A stretch of DNA of 64,000 bases from Nostoc calcicola FACHB-3891 (GCF_014697355.1 NZ_JACJRQ010000005.1:124001-188000); one strand, 5' to 3'. Counted from the first letter of the stretch, positions 37,067 through 46,728 are shown. A program made the numbers and translations. Notes: generated by a model from the sequence alone, not told the origin.

Positions 37067-38215
37067 ATGCGTATAGCCTGGATTGGAAAAAAATCGCCCT
37101 TTTGCGGCAATGTCACCTACAGTAGAGAAATTACAAATGCCTTGCTAGACAAGGGACATCAAGTTAGCTTTCTCCACTTCGCTCAAGAAGAATCAGAACC
37201 TGACAATTGGCCAAATCTCCAAGAAGTTCCCCTACCTTTTATTTATAAATCTCAGGTTTACACAATCCCGACTTTTAAAGCGACTAAAGTTTTAACTGAC
37301 TCGCTGCGGAAAATTAAGCCAGATGTTGTACATGCTTCCTTAACCCTATCTCCTCTTGATTTTGTTTTACCGGAAATCTGTGAGGAACTGAGGTTACCTT
37401 TAGTTGCTACTTTTCATACACCGTTTGCTGGGAAGGGAGCAAAGCTGATATCAGGAACACAGCTTTTGGCTTATCAACTCTACGCGCCTTTTTTGGTTAA
37501 CTACGATCGCGTAATTGTATTTTCCCAAATTCAGCGGGAATTATTGGCACGTATGGGTGTAAGGGAAGAAAATATTGCGATTATTCCCAACGGTGTTGAT
37601 CCCATCAAGTATTCTCCAGGGGCTTCTAAACTCAAAGCAGAATTTCAAGCCGAACGCTTGTTTGTTTATCAAGGTCGAATAGCCCCAGAGAAAAATGTGG
37701 AAGCCCTCCTGAGAGCTTGGAAGCAGTCGCAAATGGAGGCTAATAGCAAGCTGTTGATTGTTGGCGATGGGCCTTTGAAGTCTTCTTTAGAGCCGTTTTA
37801 TGGTTGGGAATACGGCATTAATTGGTTAGGATTTGTTGCTGATGAAAATAGGCGCATCGAAATTTTGCGGGGCGCGGATGTATTTATTTTGCCTTCATTA
37901 GTAGAGGGACTATCTTTGTCTTTGTTAGAAGCAATGTCATGTGGGGTGGCTTGTTTGGCAACAGATGTCGGTGCAGATGGAGAAGTTTTGGAAAAGGGAG
38001 CGGGTATAGTTATTAATACCAAAACAGTGCGATCGCAATTGAGAACTCTTTTACCAGTGTTACAAGACCATCCAGAGTTAACAACCCTACTGGGGCAAAA
38101 AGCCAGACAGCGTGTATTAGACCGCTATACTTTAACTAAGAATGTTACTCTGCTGGAAGAACTTTATAAAGAAGTTTTAACACAACCATCTTTACCTCTC
38201 AGTCGTAGAGCATAG
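37067..38215 (+). CDS. Glycosyltransferase family 4
   Basis: 382 residues, GT-B fold. MRIAWIGKKSPFCGNVTYSR with G-x-GxxxY acceptor-binding pattern, VVHASLTLSPLDFVLPEICE, and a complete donor site: VYQGRIAPEKNVEALLRAWK, KLLIVGDGPLKSS, FILPSLVEGLSLSLLEAMSC (E-x7-E motif). A cyanobacterial lipid or polysaccharide sugar transferase; similarity to the cyanobacterial digalactosyl-lipid synthase group is possible but I cannot confirm it. A degenerate copy of its C-terminal region occurs at 38349-38395. Confidence 0.85.
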   Translation: MRIAWIGKKSPFCGNVTYSREITNALLDKGHQVSFLHFAQEESEPDNWPNLQEVPLPFIYKSQVYTIPTFKATKVLTDSLRKIKPDVVHASLTLSPLDFVLPEICEELRLPLVATFHTPFAGKGAKLISGTQLLAYQLYAPFLVNYDRVIVFSQIQRELLARMGVREENIAIIPNGVDPIKYSPGASKLKAEFQAERLFVYQGRIAPEKNVEALLRAWKQSQMEANSKLLIVGDGPLKSSLEPFYGWEYGINWLGFVADENRRIEILRGADVFILPSLVEGLSLSLLEAMSCGVACLATDVGADGEVLEKGAGIVINTKTVRSQLRTLLPVLQDHPELTTLLGQKARQRVLDRYTLTKNVTLLEELYKEVLTQPSLPLSRRA

Positions 38216-38397
38216 GGAAAGAGGAAAAGTGCGATCGCACTGTAAATTCTAAAATGGTAATGAGTGCGATCGGGCAGCAATGTTAGGCAGCATTGGGTAG
38301 TATTCTAGTCATGCAATGATTTGTGACTTATTATGAATACAGATAGCTGACTAAGAATTCTCTTACCAGTTTTACAAGACCATCTAGAGTTAAGGAA

Positions 38398-38793
38398 ATG
38401 AAGTATGACGCAAGTCAGATAAAGTTGAAAAATATCCCTGACTTAGAGCAGCTAGAAGATGGAAAATGCTGTCGAACATACGTCTATTGCTTCATAAATC
38501 CGTTGCCTGAACAAAACCTTATCGATCAAATTGCAAATAGTTTGGAGAAGAGATTCACCTTTTCAAAGGAAGTATACGAGATTCCTGAAGATGTTGAAAT
38601 TTGTGCATCTATTTTCATAGAACGTTTACAAGATGACGAAGCTAGAGTTCGTGTTTTGACATATCAACCAGAAGAAGATTGCGTTTACATCTTTGGGATA
38701 TACACTCTGCCACGCAAAATTGAGGAAAAGTTTGGAATTGTACAGTCGATTCAGGGAGAACAGCGAGAGACTTGGATCGCTGATAAACGGTAG
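38398..38793 (+). CDS. Hypothetical protein
   Basis: 131 residues, no recognised domain. Acidic, beta/alpha mix, with CRTYVYCFINPLPEQNLIDQ at the start and VYIFGIYTLPRKIEEKF near the end. No signal peptide. The 47 bp immediately upstream are a diverged copy of part of the glycosyltransferase gene. AAGGAA abuts the ATG, too close for ideal initiation. Confidence 0.5.
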   Translation: MKYDASQIKLKNIPDLEQLEDGKCCRTYVYCFINPLPEQNLIDQIANSLEKRFTFSKEVYEIPEDVEICASIFIERLQDDEARVRVLTYQPEEDCVYIFGIYTLPRKIEEKFGIVQSIQGEQRETWIADKR

Positions 38794-38907
38794 GGTGGAA
38801 CTTTTGGTTGGTTGTTCCTCTGGGAGTCGCTGGATATCTTCTGACTTAACTTATGGGTGCTGTGTATCTTTTTTTTTGGGCAATTATAGGCAAAAATTAA
38901 TAAATTA

Positions 38908-39010
38908 GTTATGGCGATTTTCATTTGAATGAGGTGGTACACGGTAGGTTAGCACAGCTGTGCTAACCTACGAATTGTCTGTAGCCAATGCAATTGCAAA
39001 CCGCCTTAAC
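38908..39010. repeat. Terminal-inverted-repeat element, copy 2
   Basis: 103 bp with imperfect 9-bp ends GTTATGGCG / CGCCTTAAC and a perfect 28-bp palindrome at 38944-38971 (GTAGGTTAGCACAG and its complement). Related to 25006-25106 and 49586-49682. Confidence 0.75.
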
Positions 39011-39054
39011 ATAAAATAATAAATAACAGTAAATTAAAGCTACAAAATCAACAA

Positions 39055-39498
39055 ATGACTGCAATTATTGACCTAAAAACATTATATGAATCCGATTACC
39101 TGCAATGGTTAGAGGAGACTATTAAATGTCTCAAAAATCGACAATTAGCAGACGTTGACTATGAAAACTTAATAGAAGAACTGGAAAATTTGGCGAAAAA
39201 CGAGAAAAGGCGAGTCAGAAGTCTGTTGGAACAGATTATCAGACATTTATTGCTTTATCAATATTGGGATTTAGAAAAGCCAAGAAATGCTAATCATTGG
39301 GCTGCCGAAATTATTAGTTTTCGCAACCAACTAAATGAAGATTTAAGCGCCAATTTACGCAACCATTTAGAAGAGGATTTCAGCATAATTTATGGTAATG
39401 CCTTAGATTATGTTAAGGCTAAAACAAAGCTGACCAATTTACCTGAATTATGTCCTTATACCTTAGAGAAAATTTTCGATAAAAATTGGTTACCTTAA
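39055..39498 (+). CDS. DUF29 family protein
   Basis: 147 residues. ESDYLQWLEETIKCLKNRQL, DVDYENLIEELENLAKNEKR, IIRHLLLYQYWD and LPELCPYTLEKIFDKNWLP are the DUF29 landmarks. Second of three DUF29 genes here; only moderately similar to the 5257 copy, so not a recent duplicate. Function unknown. Confidence 0.9.
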   Translation: MTAIIDLKTLYESDYLQWLEETIKCLKNRQLADVDYENLIEELENLAKNEKRRVRSLLEQIIRHLLLYQYWDLEKPRNANHWAAEIISFRNQLNEDLSANLRNHLEEDFSIIYGNALDYVKAKTKLTNLPELCPYTLEKIFDKNWLP

Positions 39499-39532
39499 TC
39501 TGAAATTTTGATTTTTTGCGCTAATTAAGTCG

Positions 39533-39769
39533 CTACAGTTTATCATATTCTTCTGGTTCTACATTAGCCACTTTATTCAAAACTTTTTGAAATTTTTCCC
39601 AACTACCACTTTTGGCTTTTTCTTCCAAATAGTCTTTGGTCATCCATGCGGAAACTTGTGCAGATAAGGCAATAGTTGTAAGTTGTTCAATAGAAATATT
39701 TTCTCTTGCTGCTAAAGCTTCAATTTGTTTATATAAAGATTCGGGTAGTTGTACATTTAAGTTAGTCAT
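39533..39769 (-). CDS. Antitoxin of PIN-type pair
   Basis: 78 residues. MTNLNVQLPESLYKQIEALA followed by ENISIEQLTTIALSAQVSAW has the strand-helix-helix pattern of ribbon-helix-helix DNA-binding antitoxins. Its ATG overlaps the PIN toxin stop by 4 nt. The toxin is upstream, the reverse of the common order. Likely neutralises the PIN RNase and represses the operon. Confidence 0.8.
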   Translation of the reverse strand: MTNLNVQLPESLYKQIEALAARENISIEQLTTIALSAQVSAWMTKDYLEEKAKSGSWEKFQKVLNKVANVEPEEYDKL

Positions 39770-40197
39770 GGGATTTCTCCTACTATTTGCAAGAATTCTT
39801 TGGGTGAAACTACCCTCAGTCCAAATTTTTGGGCGCCTTGTAAATCTTTTTCATTGTAAATGATGATAAAGTCGGCTTGGCATTCAACAGCTAAATCGAT
39901 GAGAAAATCATCATCAGGATCGCGTGCTACTGGCCGCCATAAATAAAAAATGCTACATCTATTAGCGATTCTACAAATAGCTTCAATAACGTTGTCAATA
40001 TCTTCATCACTCAATCCAAGGTGTTTTTTTTCTCGTTTGAGAATTTCTTCATACTCAAATACTAAGGTAGTAGAGATATTCAACTGCCAACGCTTATCAT
40101 TAAGTATTGTTAATAGTTTGTAAGATGCACCACGGTTAGATCGTAAACCAGAAAGCAGTACATTAGTATCAAGTACAATTTGGTAGGGTTTTGTCAT
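39766..40197 (-). CDS. PIN-domain toxin
   Basis: 143 residues. PIN RNase fold with acidic residues in VLDTNVLLSG (D9), FEYEEIL, and RDPDDDFLIDLAVECQADFI; the closing VVSPKEFL is typical of the COG1569-type putative toxin component. Mg-dependent RNA cleavage is expected by family. Encoded just upstream of its antitoxin. Confidence 0.88.
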   Translation of the reverse strand: MTKPYQIVLDTNVLLSGLRSNRGASYKLLTILNDKRWQLNISTTLVFEYEEILKREKKHLGLSDEDIDNVIEAICRIANRCSIFYLWRPVARDPDDDFLIDLAVECQADFIIIYNEKDLQGAQKFGLRVVSPKEFLQIVGEIP

Positions 40198-40254
40198 AAT
40201 TTTGGAGTAGTATTTTTGCTCTAGCGACGAGCTAATACTCTACCTATCGATCGA

Positions 40255-41082
40255 TCAATTTATCTTTGAATTATCCACTAAAGGCCATCCTAAACTTGTT
40301 GGCTGTTCATAAACTCGCTTCAAAGTATTCACATCCCTAACAGAAATAGGCGACGGTTTACGAACTTGGGAAAAGTATAAAGCATCAGTTTGTAGCGGAC
40401 TATGACCCCAAATTCCTAAAGCGTGTCCGAGTTCGTGGCGGGCTGCTGCTTGGATATACTCACCTGTTTGACTGGGACTTAGCAAGATGGTGAAGCGGTG
40501 GGATAAAACTTTGTTGTTGGTGTATAACTCGTAAGTAGTTTGTGCCGATCGCGCACGAGGTATATTACTATCTGGAGAAATTTGTAGAGGTGGTGCTTTT
40601 CGCACTATCGTAATATCCGCAACTTCTGGCTGTTGGACTACTATCAAAGGCAAATAAGCATTCCATTCTTGCACAGCCTGTAAGACACTGCTTACCCATA
40701 TTTGAGCTTGTTTTTCGCTAACGGCTTTTGGTGTTTCGACGTAAACTTTGATAGGAAATTGTGACCAAACTAAATAACCAACTTGAGTTGTTGTGACTTG
40801 AGAAAAGTAGTCACCACTGTTGGTGTTATCTTGCCACCGTGCGAGTGTGGGTGGTAAGGGATGGGGTTTTGGAGGAGATGAGGGAGATGAGGGAGTGGGC
40901 AGAGAGATTATTAAGTCTGAAGATGCATATTTTGATATTTTTGTAAAGTTATAACTCGACTGGAGATTAATAAAAAATATTAACAGCCCTGTGCCAATAA
41001 ACAAGGCAAGAGCTGTAGTTAACTGTCGTGAAATTAAATTTAATACGGTGTTAAGTATCGGGTGTTGGGTTCTTCTCCCCAT
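40255..41082 (-). CDS. Metzincin-like zinc metalloprotease, membrane anchored
   Basis: 275 residues. N-terminal membrane anchor (residues 22-41), then a Ser/Pro linker (60-80: LPTPSSPSSPPKPHPLPPT) encoded by CTCATCTCC-type repeats, then a matrixin-like catalytic domain. Zinc motif HELGHALGIWGH at 216-227: H216, E217, H220, and the third His is H227, one residue later than in the standard HExxHxxGxxH spacing. The FSQVR and SVRDVNTLKRVYEQP region follows. Extracytoplasmic protease, substrate unknown. Confidence 0.82.
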   Translation of the reverse strand: MGRRTQHPILNTVLNLISRQLTTALALFIGTGLLIFFINLQSSYNFTKISKYASSDLIISLPTPSSPSSPPKPHPLPPTLARWQDNTNSGDYFSQVTTTQVGYLVWSQFPIKVYVETPKAVSEKQAQIWVSSVLQAVQEWNAYLPLIVVQQPEVADITIVRKAPPLQISPDSNIPRARSAQTTYELYTNNKVLSHRFTILLSPSQTGEYIQAAARHELGHALGIWGHSPLQTDALYFSQVRKPSPISVRDVNTLKRVYEQPTSLGWPLVDNSKIN

Positions 41083-41092
41083 TTACCTATCC

Positions 41093-41326
41093 TTATTTAG
41101 GCAGCCAACCGGCACTTAAAACTACTGTTAAGCCAAGGAAAATGACTGTCAGCGCCCAAGTAACTCGGTTCAATGTGTTTTCTGCACTTTTGGTGCTGCT
41201 AAATAGCTGGGCTTGTCCGCCAATGGCTCCAATACCATCACCTTTGGGGCTATGCAGCAAAACCAAGATAATCAAACCAGTGGCGGAAAATGCCCAAATG
41301 CCTTGCACGATATTAGTAACTGTCAT
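41093..41326 (-). CDS. secG: Preprotein translocase subunit SecG
   Basis: 77 residues, two membrane helices (about 5-23 and 53-73) separated by LLHSPKGDGIGAIGGQAQLF, the conserved SecG loop. It assists SecYE during protein export across plasma and thylakoid membranes. Located 111 bp downstream of gpmI on the same strand, with a palindrome between them. Confidence 0.93.
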   Translation of the reverse strand: MTVTNIVQGIWAFSATGLIILVLLHSPKGDGIGAIGGQAQLFSSTKSAENTLNRVTWALTVIFLGLTVVLSAGWLPK

Positions 41327-41405
41327 GGTAGCAATCTCATCTATAACAAATTTTAAAAAACAGAATTCAGAAGTTAGGAGTTTACTAAAAACTCCTAACT
41401 CTTGT

Positions 41406-41429
41406 ACAGACGCGATTAATCGCGTCTGT
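41406..41429. repeat. Palindrome AGACGCGATTAATCGCGTCT, copy 1
   Basis: 24-nt perfect palindrome between gpmI and secG (core 41408-41427). The same 20-nt core occurs at 52321-52340 and 59267-59286; a related longer form is at 17159-17223. Confidence 0.9.
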
Positions 41430-41437
41430 GCAATCTT

Positions 41438-43036
41438 TTACAAGCCTACTTGCACGGGGGTGCGAGTGCGTTGCAGGTCATATTCTGCTGTTTTGAGCAG
41501 CGATCGCCCTGTCATTTCTGGTGGTTGAGGCAGCTGTAAAATCTCTAGGATGGTGGGAGCGATGTCGGATAGCTTGCCATCGCTTCGCAGTTCGACATTT
41601 GTACCATATCCAGGGATTTTGACTTTTTCTCCTTCCACGAGGATAAAGGGGACTGGATTAGTTGTGTGAGCTGTCCAGGGATTACCCCCTTCATCTAGCA
41701 TATACTCAGCGTTGCCATGATCGGCAGTAATAATTGTTGTGCCGCCAGCTTTGATAACGCTCTCTAATAAGCGTCCTAAACAGCGATCGACTGTTTCAAT
41801 GGCTGTAATCGTGGCTTCGATTTGACCAGTATGCCCTACCATGTCTGGGTTAGCATAATTAATCACAACTAAAGAATATAAACCCTTTTGAATGGCAGCG
41901 ATCGCTACGTCTGTAACTGCTTTTGCTGACATCGCTGGGGCGTGGTCATAAGTCGCTACCATTGGGCTACTTACTAATTCCCGGTCTTCACCAGGAAAAG
42001 GTTCCTCCAAACCGCCGTTAAAGAAATACGTGACGTGGGCATATTTTTCTGTTTCGGCGGTGCGGAATTGCTTGAGATTGTGATTCGCTATCACTCCTCC
42101 CAAAATATTATTGAGATTTTGTGGCTCAAAAGCCACAGCTACGGGTAAGTCTTGGTCGTATTGGGTAAACGTGACAAATGACAGCGGTGTGATTTGCTGT
42201 CTTTCAAAACCGTTAAATTCAGGGCTGACAAAGGCTTGAGTTAGTTGTCTGGCGCGATCGGGGCGGAAGTTGAAAAATATCACTCCATCCCCTGGTTTTA
42301 CTGCACCTGGGGCAATTCGGATTGGTAGGACAAATTCGTCCTTCACTCCTTGGGCGTAAGATGCTTCCAACACTTCCACAGCCGTGAGACCATTACCAAC
42401 AGTATCTTGGGTCATGACATCGTAGGCGCGTTTTACTCGATCCCAGCGGCGATCGCGATCCATCGCGTAGTAGCGACCGCTGACGGTGACTATGCGCCCG
42501 ATGCCGATGCGGTCTATATAATCTTGTAGCTGAGCGATCGCTTTTACGCCCTCGGTTGGCGCGGTGTCACGACCATCAGTAATTGCGTGGATACAAACTT
42601 CTGAAATTCGCTGCTCTTTAGCTAAGTCAAGTAGACCAAATAGATGGGTGATATGGGAATGTACCCCACCCTCAGAACAAAGCCCTATTAGATGTAGCTT
42701 GCCATTTTGAGAGCGAACTTTCTGGCAAATTTTGACAAGTGCTGGGTTTGAAGTGATAGAACCATCTTCGACCGCATCGGAGATGCGTACCAGTTCTTGC
42801 GGTACAACTCGCCCAGCACCAATGTTCAAATGACCAACTTCTGAGTTGCCCATTTGACCATCTGGCAACCCTACGGCTTTTCCTGATGTGTGGATGAGGG
42901 TATGCGGGTAAGCTGCCCATAAACTGTCCACAATGGGAGTTTTAGCAGCAACAATAGCGTTTCCTCGCGTCTGCTCGCAGTAGCCCCATCCGTCTAAAAT
43001 GACTAGCACCACAGGAGCAACAGGTGCTTTGGTCAT
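41438..43036 (-). CDS. gpmI: 2,3-bisphosphoglycerate-independent phosphoglycerate mutase
   Basis: 532 residues. Glycolytic conversion of 3- to 2-phosphoglycerate with a two-Mn alkaline-phosphatase-like site. D15 in VILDGWGY and nucleophile S65 in GNSEVGHLNIGAG are present, with ITDGRDTAP, FFNFRPDRARQLT and TADHGNAEYM metal ligands. Full length. Transcribed ahead of secG. Confidence 0.97.
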   Translation of the reverse strand: MTKAPVAPVVLVILDGWGYCEQTRGNAIVAAKTPIVDSLWAAYPHTLIHTSGKAVGLPDGQMGNSEVGHLNIGAGRVVPQELVRISDAVEDGSITSNPALVKICQKVRSQNGKLHLIGLCSEGGVHSHITHLFGLLDLAKEQRISEVCIHAITDGRDTAPTEGVKAIAQLQDYIDRIGIGRIVTVSGRYYAMDRDRRWDRVKRAYDVMTQDTVGNGLTAVEVLEASYAQGVKDEFVLPIRIAPGAVKPGDGVIFFNFRPDRARQLTQAFVSPEFNGFERQQITPLSFVTFTQYDQDLPVAVAFEPQNLNNILGGVIANHNLKQFRTAETEKYAHVTYFFNGGLEEPFPGEDRELVSSPMVATYDHAPAMSAKAVTDVAIAAIQKGLYSLVVINYANPDMVGHTGQIEATITAIETVDRCLGRLLESVIKAGGTTIITADHGNAEYMLDEGGNPWTAHTTNPVPFILVEGEKVKIPGYGTNVELRSDGKLSDIAPTILEILQLPQPPEMTGRSLLKTAEYDLQRTRTPVQVGL

Positions 43037-43538
43037 AGTAAAATTGCCCTTTACTTTTTGTAATACCCGAATGATACCATTGCTAATCGCCGCCGCAAGT
43101 GAATTTCTGCTTATTAACTTCTTTTATGAACGACTTGCAGCTTTTTGAGACATTTATTAAAAAATAGTAATCTTTCTATGATGTTTTTGATCTTGAATAA
43201 TGAGTGATTATTTAGTAAGCTGTGATGCATTTAAGTTGCACATTAACTCGTCAGGTTGTCCTTTGTTCTTTGTCATTTGTTGGTTGTAACCTATGACTAA
43301 ATAACTACTGGCCAATGACAGTGTTGATATAAAAATGCAACATCTAGCTGCGTTAGCTGAGTAGCATTTAAAAATTAACAGTTATTAGCTGTATGTTACA
43401 GACTTAAATCAGTGAACAGTTATCAGTGACAACGGTAATTGGTAACTGATAACTGTAGAAGAGAGGGGTTGTTAACCAAGGCAAAAACTGACCAAAGTTC
43501 AACAGTTGAACTTTACGACTAAAAAATTTTCCAGTTTC
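43037..43538. repeat. Intergenic region with STRR and small inverted repeat
   Basis: 500 bp without a gene. CTTTGTTCTTTGTCATTTGT heptamers near 43260-43285; inverted pair ACAGTTATCAGT (43416-43427) and ACTGATAACTGT (43445-43456). Confidence 0.7.
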
Positions 43539-45233
43539 TCATTTTCGTTTCGTGGCAGCTTTGGCAGCTTTAGCAGCTTTTTTAGCAGCTTTTTCGGCTT
43601 CTATTGCAGCTAACCTTGCTTCTTCTTTTTCTTCGGCAATTTTCTGGAGATAGTAATGATAATCTCCTAAATAAACGCGGAATTCGCCATCCCGAATTTC
43701 GACAATTTTGTTGGCTACCTGAGAGATAAAGTAGCGATCGTGGGATACGACAATTGCCGTACCATCATAGTTTTGCAGGGCTTCTTCCAACATTTCTTTT
43801 GCTGGAATATCTAGGTGATTTGTCGGCTCATCCAAGATTAATAAGTTTGCAGGACGTAAAAGCATTTTTGCCAATGCCAAACGAGCTTTTTCTCCTCCAC
43901 TTAATGCCCCAACTGCCTTAAATACTGTGTCACCAGTAAATAAAAATCGTCCTAAAAGTGTCCGGACCTCTTCATTTTTCCAGTCTGGAACTTCATCATG
44001 GATTGTTTCCATGACAGTTCTTTTCAAGTCCAAAGCTTCAGCCTGATTTTGTTCAAAGTAACCAGGAATAACGTTATGATCGCCTAATTGGACAACACCT
44101 TCTGTAGGTGGTTCCATACCCATAATTAAGCGCAGAAGTGTAGATTTCCCAGCACCATTGGGACCGAGAAAAGCAATGCGATCGCCTCTTTCAATTAAGA
44201 GATTCGCTGCCAAAAACAAAATCTTATCATCATAGATATGAGTTAACTCTTTTATATTTACTACCTCACGTCCGCTGCGGGGTGCCGGAGGAAAGCGGAA
44301 GTGTAGAGTTCTCACTCCAGCGATAGGTGCTTCGATGCGCTCGATTTTTTCCAGTTGCTTTTCCCGGCTTTTTGCCTGGGTACTGCGGGTAGCACTAGCG
44401 CGGAATCGATCGACAAAAACTTGTTGTTTTTCTAATTCTTTTTGCTGGCGTTCGTAAGCACTCAGTTGTGCTGATTGATTCTCAGCTTTTTGTTGCAAAT
44501 ATGCGGAATAATTTCCCAGGTAGGTGGCAGAAACACCGCGTTCAGTTTCCACAACTTGGGTGCAGAGACGGTCAAGAAATTCCCGGTCATGGGAAACTAT
44601 GACCATCGGCGTAATTAGACCCCTAAGGTAATTTTCTAACCACTCAATGGTTTCTAAATCCAGATGGTTAGTCGGTTCGTCCAGCAGTAACAAGTCGGGT
44701 TTTTGCAGGAGAATTTTACCCAAACTCATCCGCATTTGCCAACCGCCACTAAAGGCACTGACAAGGCGATCGCCATCTTCTACCCCAAATCCCATTTCTG
44801 GTAGGATTTTCCCAATGCGTGCGTCTAAGCCATAGCCATCCAAAGCTTCAAATTGGCGCTGTAAACGATCCAATTTGTTGATTAGTCGATCCAGTTCCTC
44901 TGGATCGGCCGCTTCCATGTCACGTTGTACCTGCGTTAGAGATAGCTGTACTTCGTTGGCTTGTTTGAAAACTGTCCAAAATTCTTCTCTAACGGTGCGG
45001 GTGGGGTCTACTTCAAACTCTTGGTTGAGGTAAGCTATGTGTAAACTGGAAGGACGAATGATTTCGCCAGCAGTAGGTTCAATTTCCCCAGTGATAATTT
45101 TGAGTTGGGTAGACTTTCCGGCACCGTTGACACCGACTAAGCCAATGCGATCGCCTGGTTTTACTTCCCAGTTGATATCTTTGAGAACTTCGCCTGTAGG
45201 ATAAATTTTACTAATATGTTCGAGTCGCAGCAT
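43539..45233 (-). CDS. ABC-F family ATPase
   Basis: 564 residues with two ABC cassettes and no membrane segment. Walker A1 GVNGAGKST (34-42), signature FSGGWQMRMSLGKILL, Walker B LLLLDEPTNHLD; the P-site-tRNA-interaction linker LSAYERQQKELEKQQVFVDR in the middle; Walker A2 LGPNGAGKST and signature LSGGEKARLALAKML. The C-terminus is a basic Lys/Ala tail. Ribosome-associated translation factor of the EttA/Uup/YfmR group; the subgroup is not resolved. Confidence 0.93.
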   Translation of the reverse strand: MLRLEHISKIYPTGEVLKDINWEVKPGDRIGLVGVNGAGKSTQLKIITGEIEPTAGEIIRPSSLHIAYLNQEFEVDPTRTVREEFWTVFKQANEVQLSLTQVQRDMEAADPEELDRLINKLDRLQRQFEALDGYGLDARIGKILPEMGFGVEDGDRLVSAFSGGWQMRMSLGKILLQKPDLLLLDEPTNHLDLETIEWLENYLRGLITPMVIVSHDREFLDRLCTQVVETERGVSATYLGNYSAYLQQKAENQSAQLSAYERQQKELEKQQVFVDRFRASATRSTQAKSREKQLEKIERIEAPIAGVRTLHFRFPPAPRSGREVVNIKELTHIYDDKILFLAANLLIERGDRIAFLGPNGAGKSTLLRLIMGMEPPTEGVVQLGDHNVIPGYFEQNQAEALDLKRTVMETIHDEVPDWKNEEVRTLLGRFLFTGDTVFKAVGALSGGEKARLALAKMLLRPANLLILDEPTNHLDIPAKEMLEEALQNYDGTAIVVSHDRYFISQVANKIVEIRDGEFRVYLGDYHYYLQKIAEEKEEARLAAIEAEKAAKKAAKAAKAATKRK

Positions 45234-45389
45234 TAAGTTTCTCTCAGGTAGGGAGTGGGTGATTGAGGACGAAGTACCAATACCGCTTCCAATATTAACA
45301 AAAATTAACTATAAATTGGCTGCGATCGAGTTTGGAGAGGCGCAAACCAAATTTGGCTTGAGCCACGGATAAAATTTACCACATCTATC

Positions 45390-46196
45390 TTAAGGCTGAC
45401 TTTGTGCTACTTGTCTGACTTCTTCGACACTCAAATCTAACGCCTGTGCTACTTGTTCTACAGTCAACCCTGCTGCCAACATTGCTGGTACTGCTTTGAG
45501 TTTCCCTTTAAGCTCACCTCTAACCTCACCTTGTTCAACACCTTCCTGAAAGGCTTCTTGATAAAATCTGGTTTGCTTTAACTCGCTTAAGCCAAACATT
45601 TCTTCCATCTCCTCCCTACTCATTGCAAGAAACTTGTAAGCCAATATAGTCTCTATAAATTGTAATAATTGCTGCTGTTTTGGTGGTGAGCTGATTTCTG
45701 ACTTGGTTCTGTTTATCAACACCCAAGCTTAAGCGATCGCTATGTCGTCGGTTGCAATTACTAATTTAGCAGTTGCAATGCCAATTGGAAGCGATGCAGC
45801 CTCACCTAATTCATCAAGATAAATCCGTCTGACGCGCCCACTTGTGAAAAACTCATGGTAATGTTTGATATCTCCTGTATCTACAATTTTATTTGGGTAT
45901 AAAATTACAGGACTCCAGTTATTTTCTGGTTTATTCTGACGCAGGTATAAACATATTTCTGCAAATAGCCGTGAATAAATTTCTCCATCGGCTTGAAATT
46001 GCACTTCGACAAAATAAATCTGGTTATCGCTTCCTTGGGTAGGCAGAAATACACCATCAATTCTGAAGGCTGTTTGTTTGATTTAAACTGATGAAAATTG
46101 ATAAAGGCTAGCTTCTTCTGGAGGATTACCAATAAGTTCAAAGAAGATATCAGGGAATTCTTGAAACAGGCGATAAAAGATGATGTCTGTTTTCAG
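45390..46196 (-). pseudogene. DUF2887/Rpn-type nuclease gene with three lesions
   Basis: One continuous minus-strand frame reads KTDIIFYRLFQEFPDIFFEL, IGNPPEEASLYQFSSV, stop (TAA 46085-46083), IKQTAFRIDGVFLPTQGSDN, QIYFVEVQFQADGEIYSRLF and on to TATAKLVIATDDIAIA, stop (TAA 45731-45729), then AWVLINRTKSEISSPPKQQQ to the natural stop at 45390. The expected ATG is CTG (46196-46194). The PD-(D/E)XK signature (D of FRIDGVF, EVQ) is visible. Intact relatives are called Rpn-family recombination-promoting nucleases. Confidence 0.85.
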
Positions 46197-46230
46197 AATT
46201 TGATATCAATTGAAGATTTTGATTTGCTGT

Positions 46231-46728
46231 TCACGTGTTACTTTCTTTTTCAGAACCATAACGCACTTCTAGCAACCGCTCTTTTGCCATCCCTAATATA
46301 CGTGATAGGGGTGCTAATAAACTATCATCAAATGCTTCTCCAGCATAAATATTATTCAGTTCAGTGGGGGATAGTTTAAAAGTATCGCAGAATTTAGTAA
46401 ACTCCTGGTTACTTAGGTCAAGTTCCTTTTGGCGATCGCGGAGTAAAAGAGCGATCGCTCTAGTTCCATATTTGGGGCGCTCACTACTTTTGACATATCT
46501 TTGAATTAAATAATTGACTTTATTGGTGTCGCCACCCATTTTTTTGATTAAATCAGTGCAAGCTTGTTTAAGTGCTTTTTTAAATACTTCTTCATCATTC
46601 AAAAAACTAATTATTTCGCTGGCATATTCTTGTTTAAAAAATCCTACTAAATTGCCTTGATGGTAAATTGGTATATAAGCATTGTTATTTTCAACTTGCC
46701 AGTCTAAAGGCTCATTGCGTAGCGACAT
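46231..46728 (-). CDS. Hypothetical protein, possible helix-turn-helix C-terminus
   Basis: 165 residues. The N-terminus MSLRNEPLDWQVENNNAYIP and ...QGNLVGFFKQEYASEIISFL; the C-terminal third (LSNQEFTKFCDTFKLSPTEL, APLSRILGMAKERLLEVR) looks helical and may be HTH-like. No family recognised. It lies 34 bp upstream of the decayed nuclease gene on the same strand. Confidence 0.5.
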   Translation of the reverse strand: MSLRNEPLDWQVENNNAYIPIYHQGNLVGFFKQEYASEIISFLNDEEVFKKALKQACTDLIKKMGGDTNKVNYLIQRYVKSSERPKYGTRAIALLLRDRQKELDLSNQEFTKFCDTFKLSPTELNNIYAGEAFDDSLLAPLSRILGMAKERLLEVRYGSEKESNT

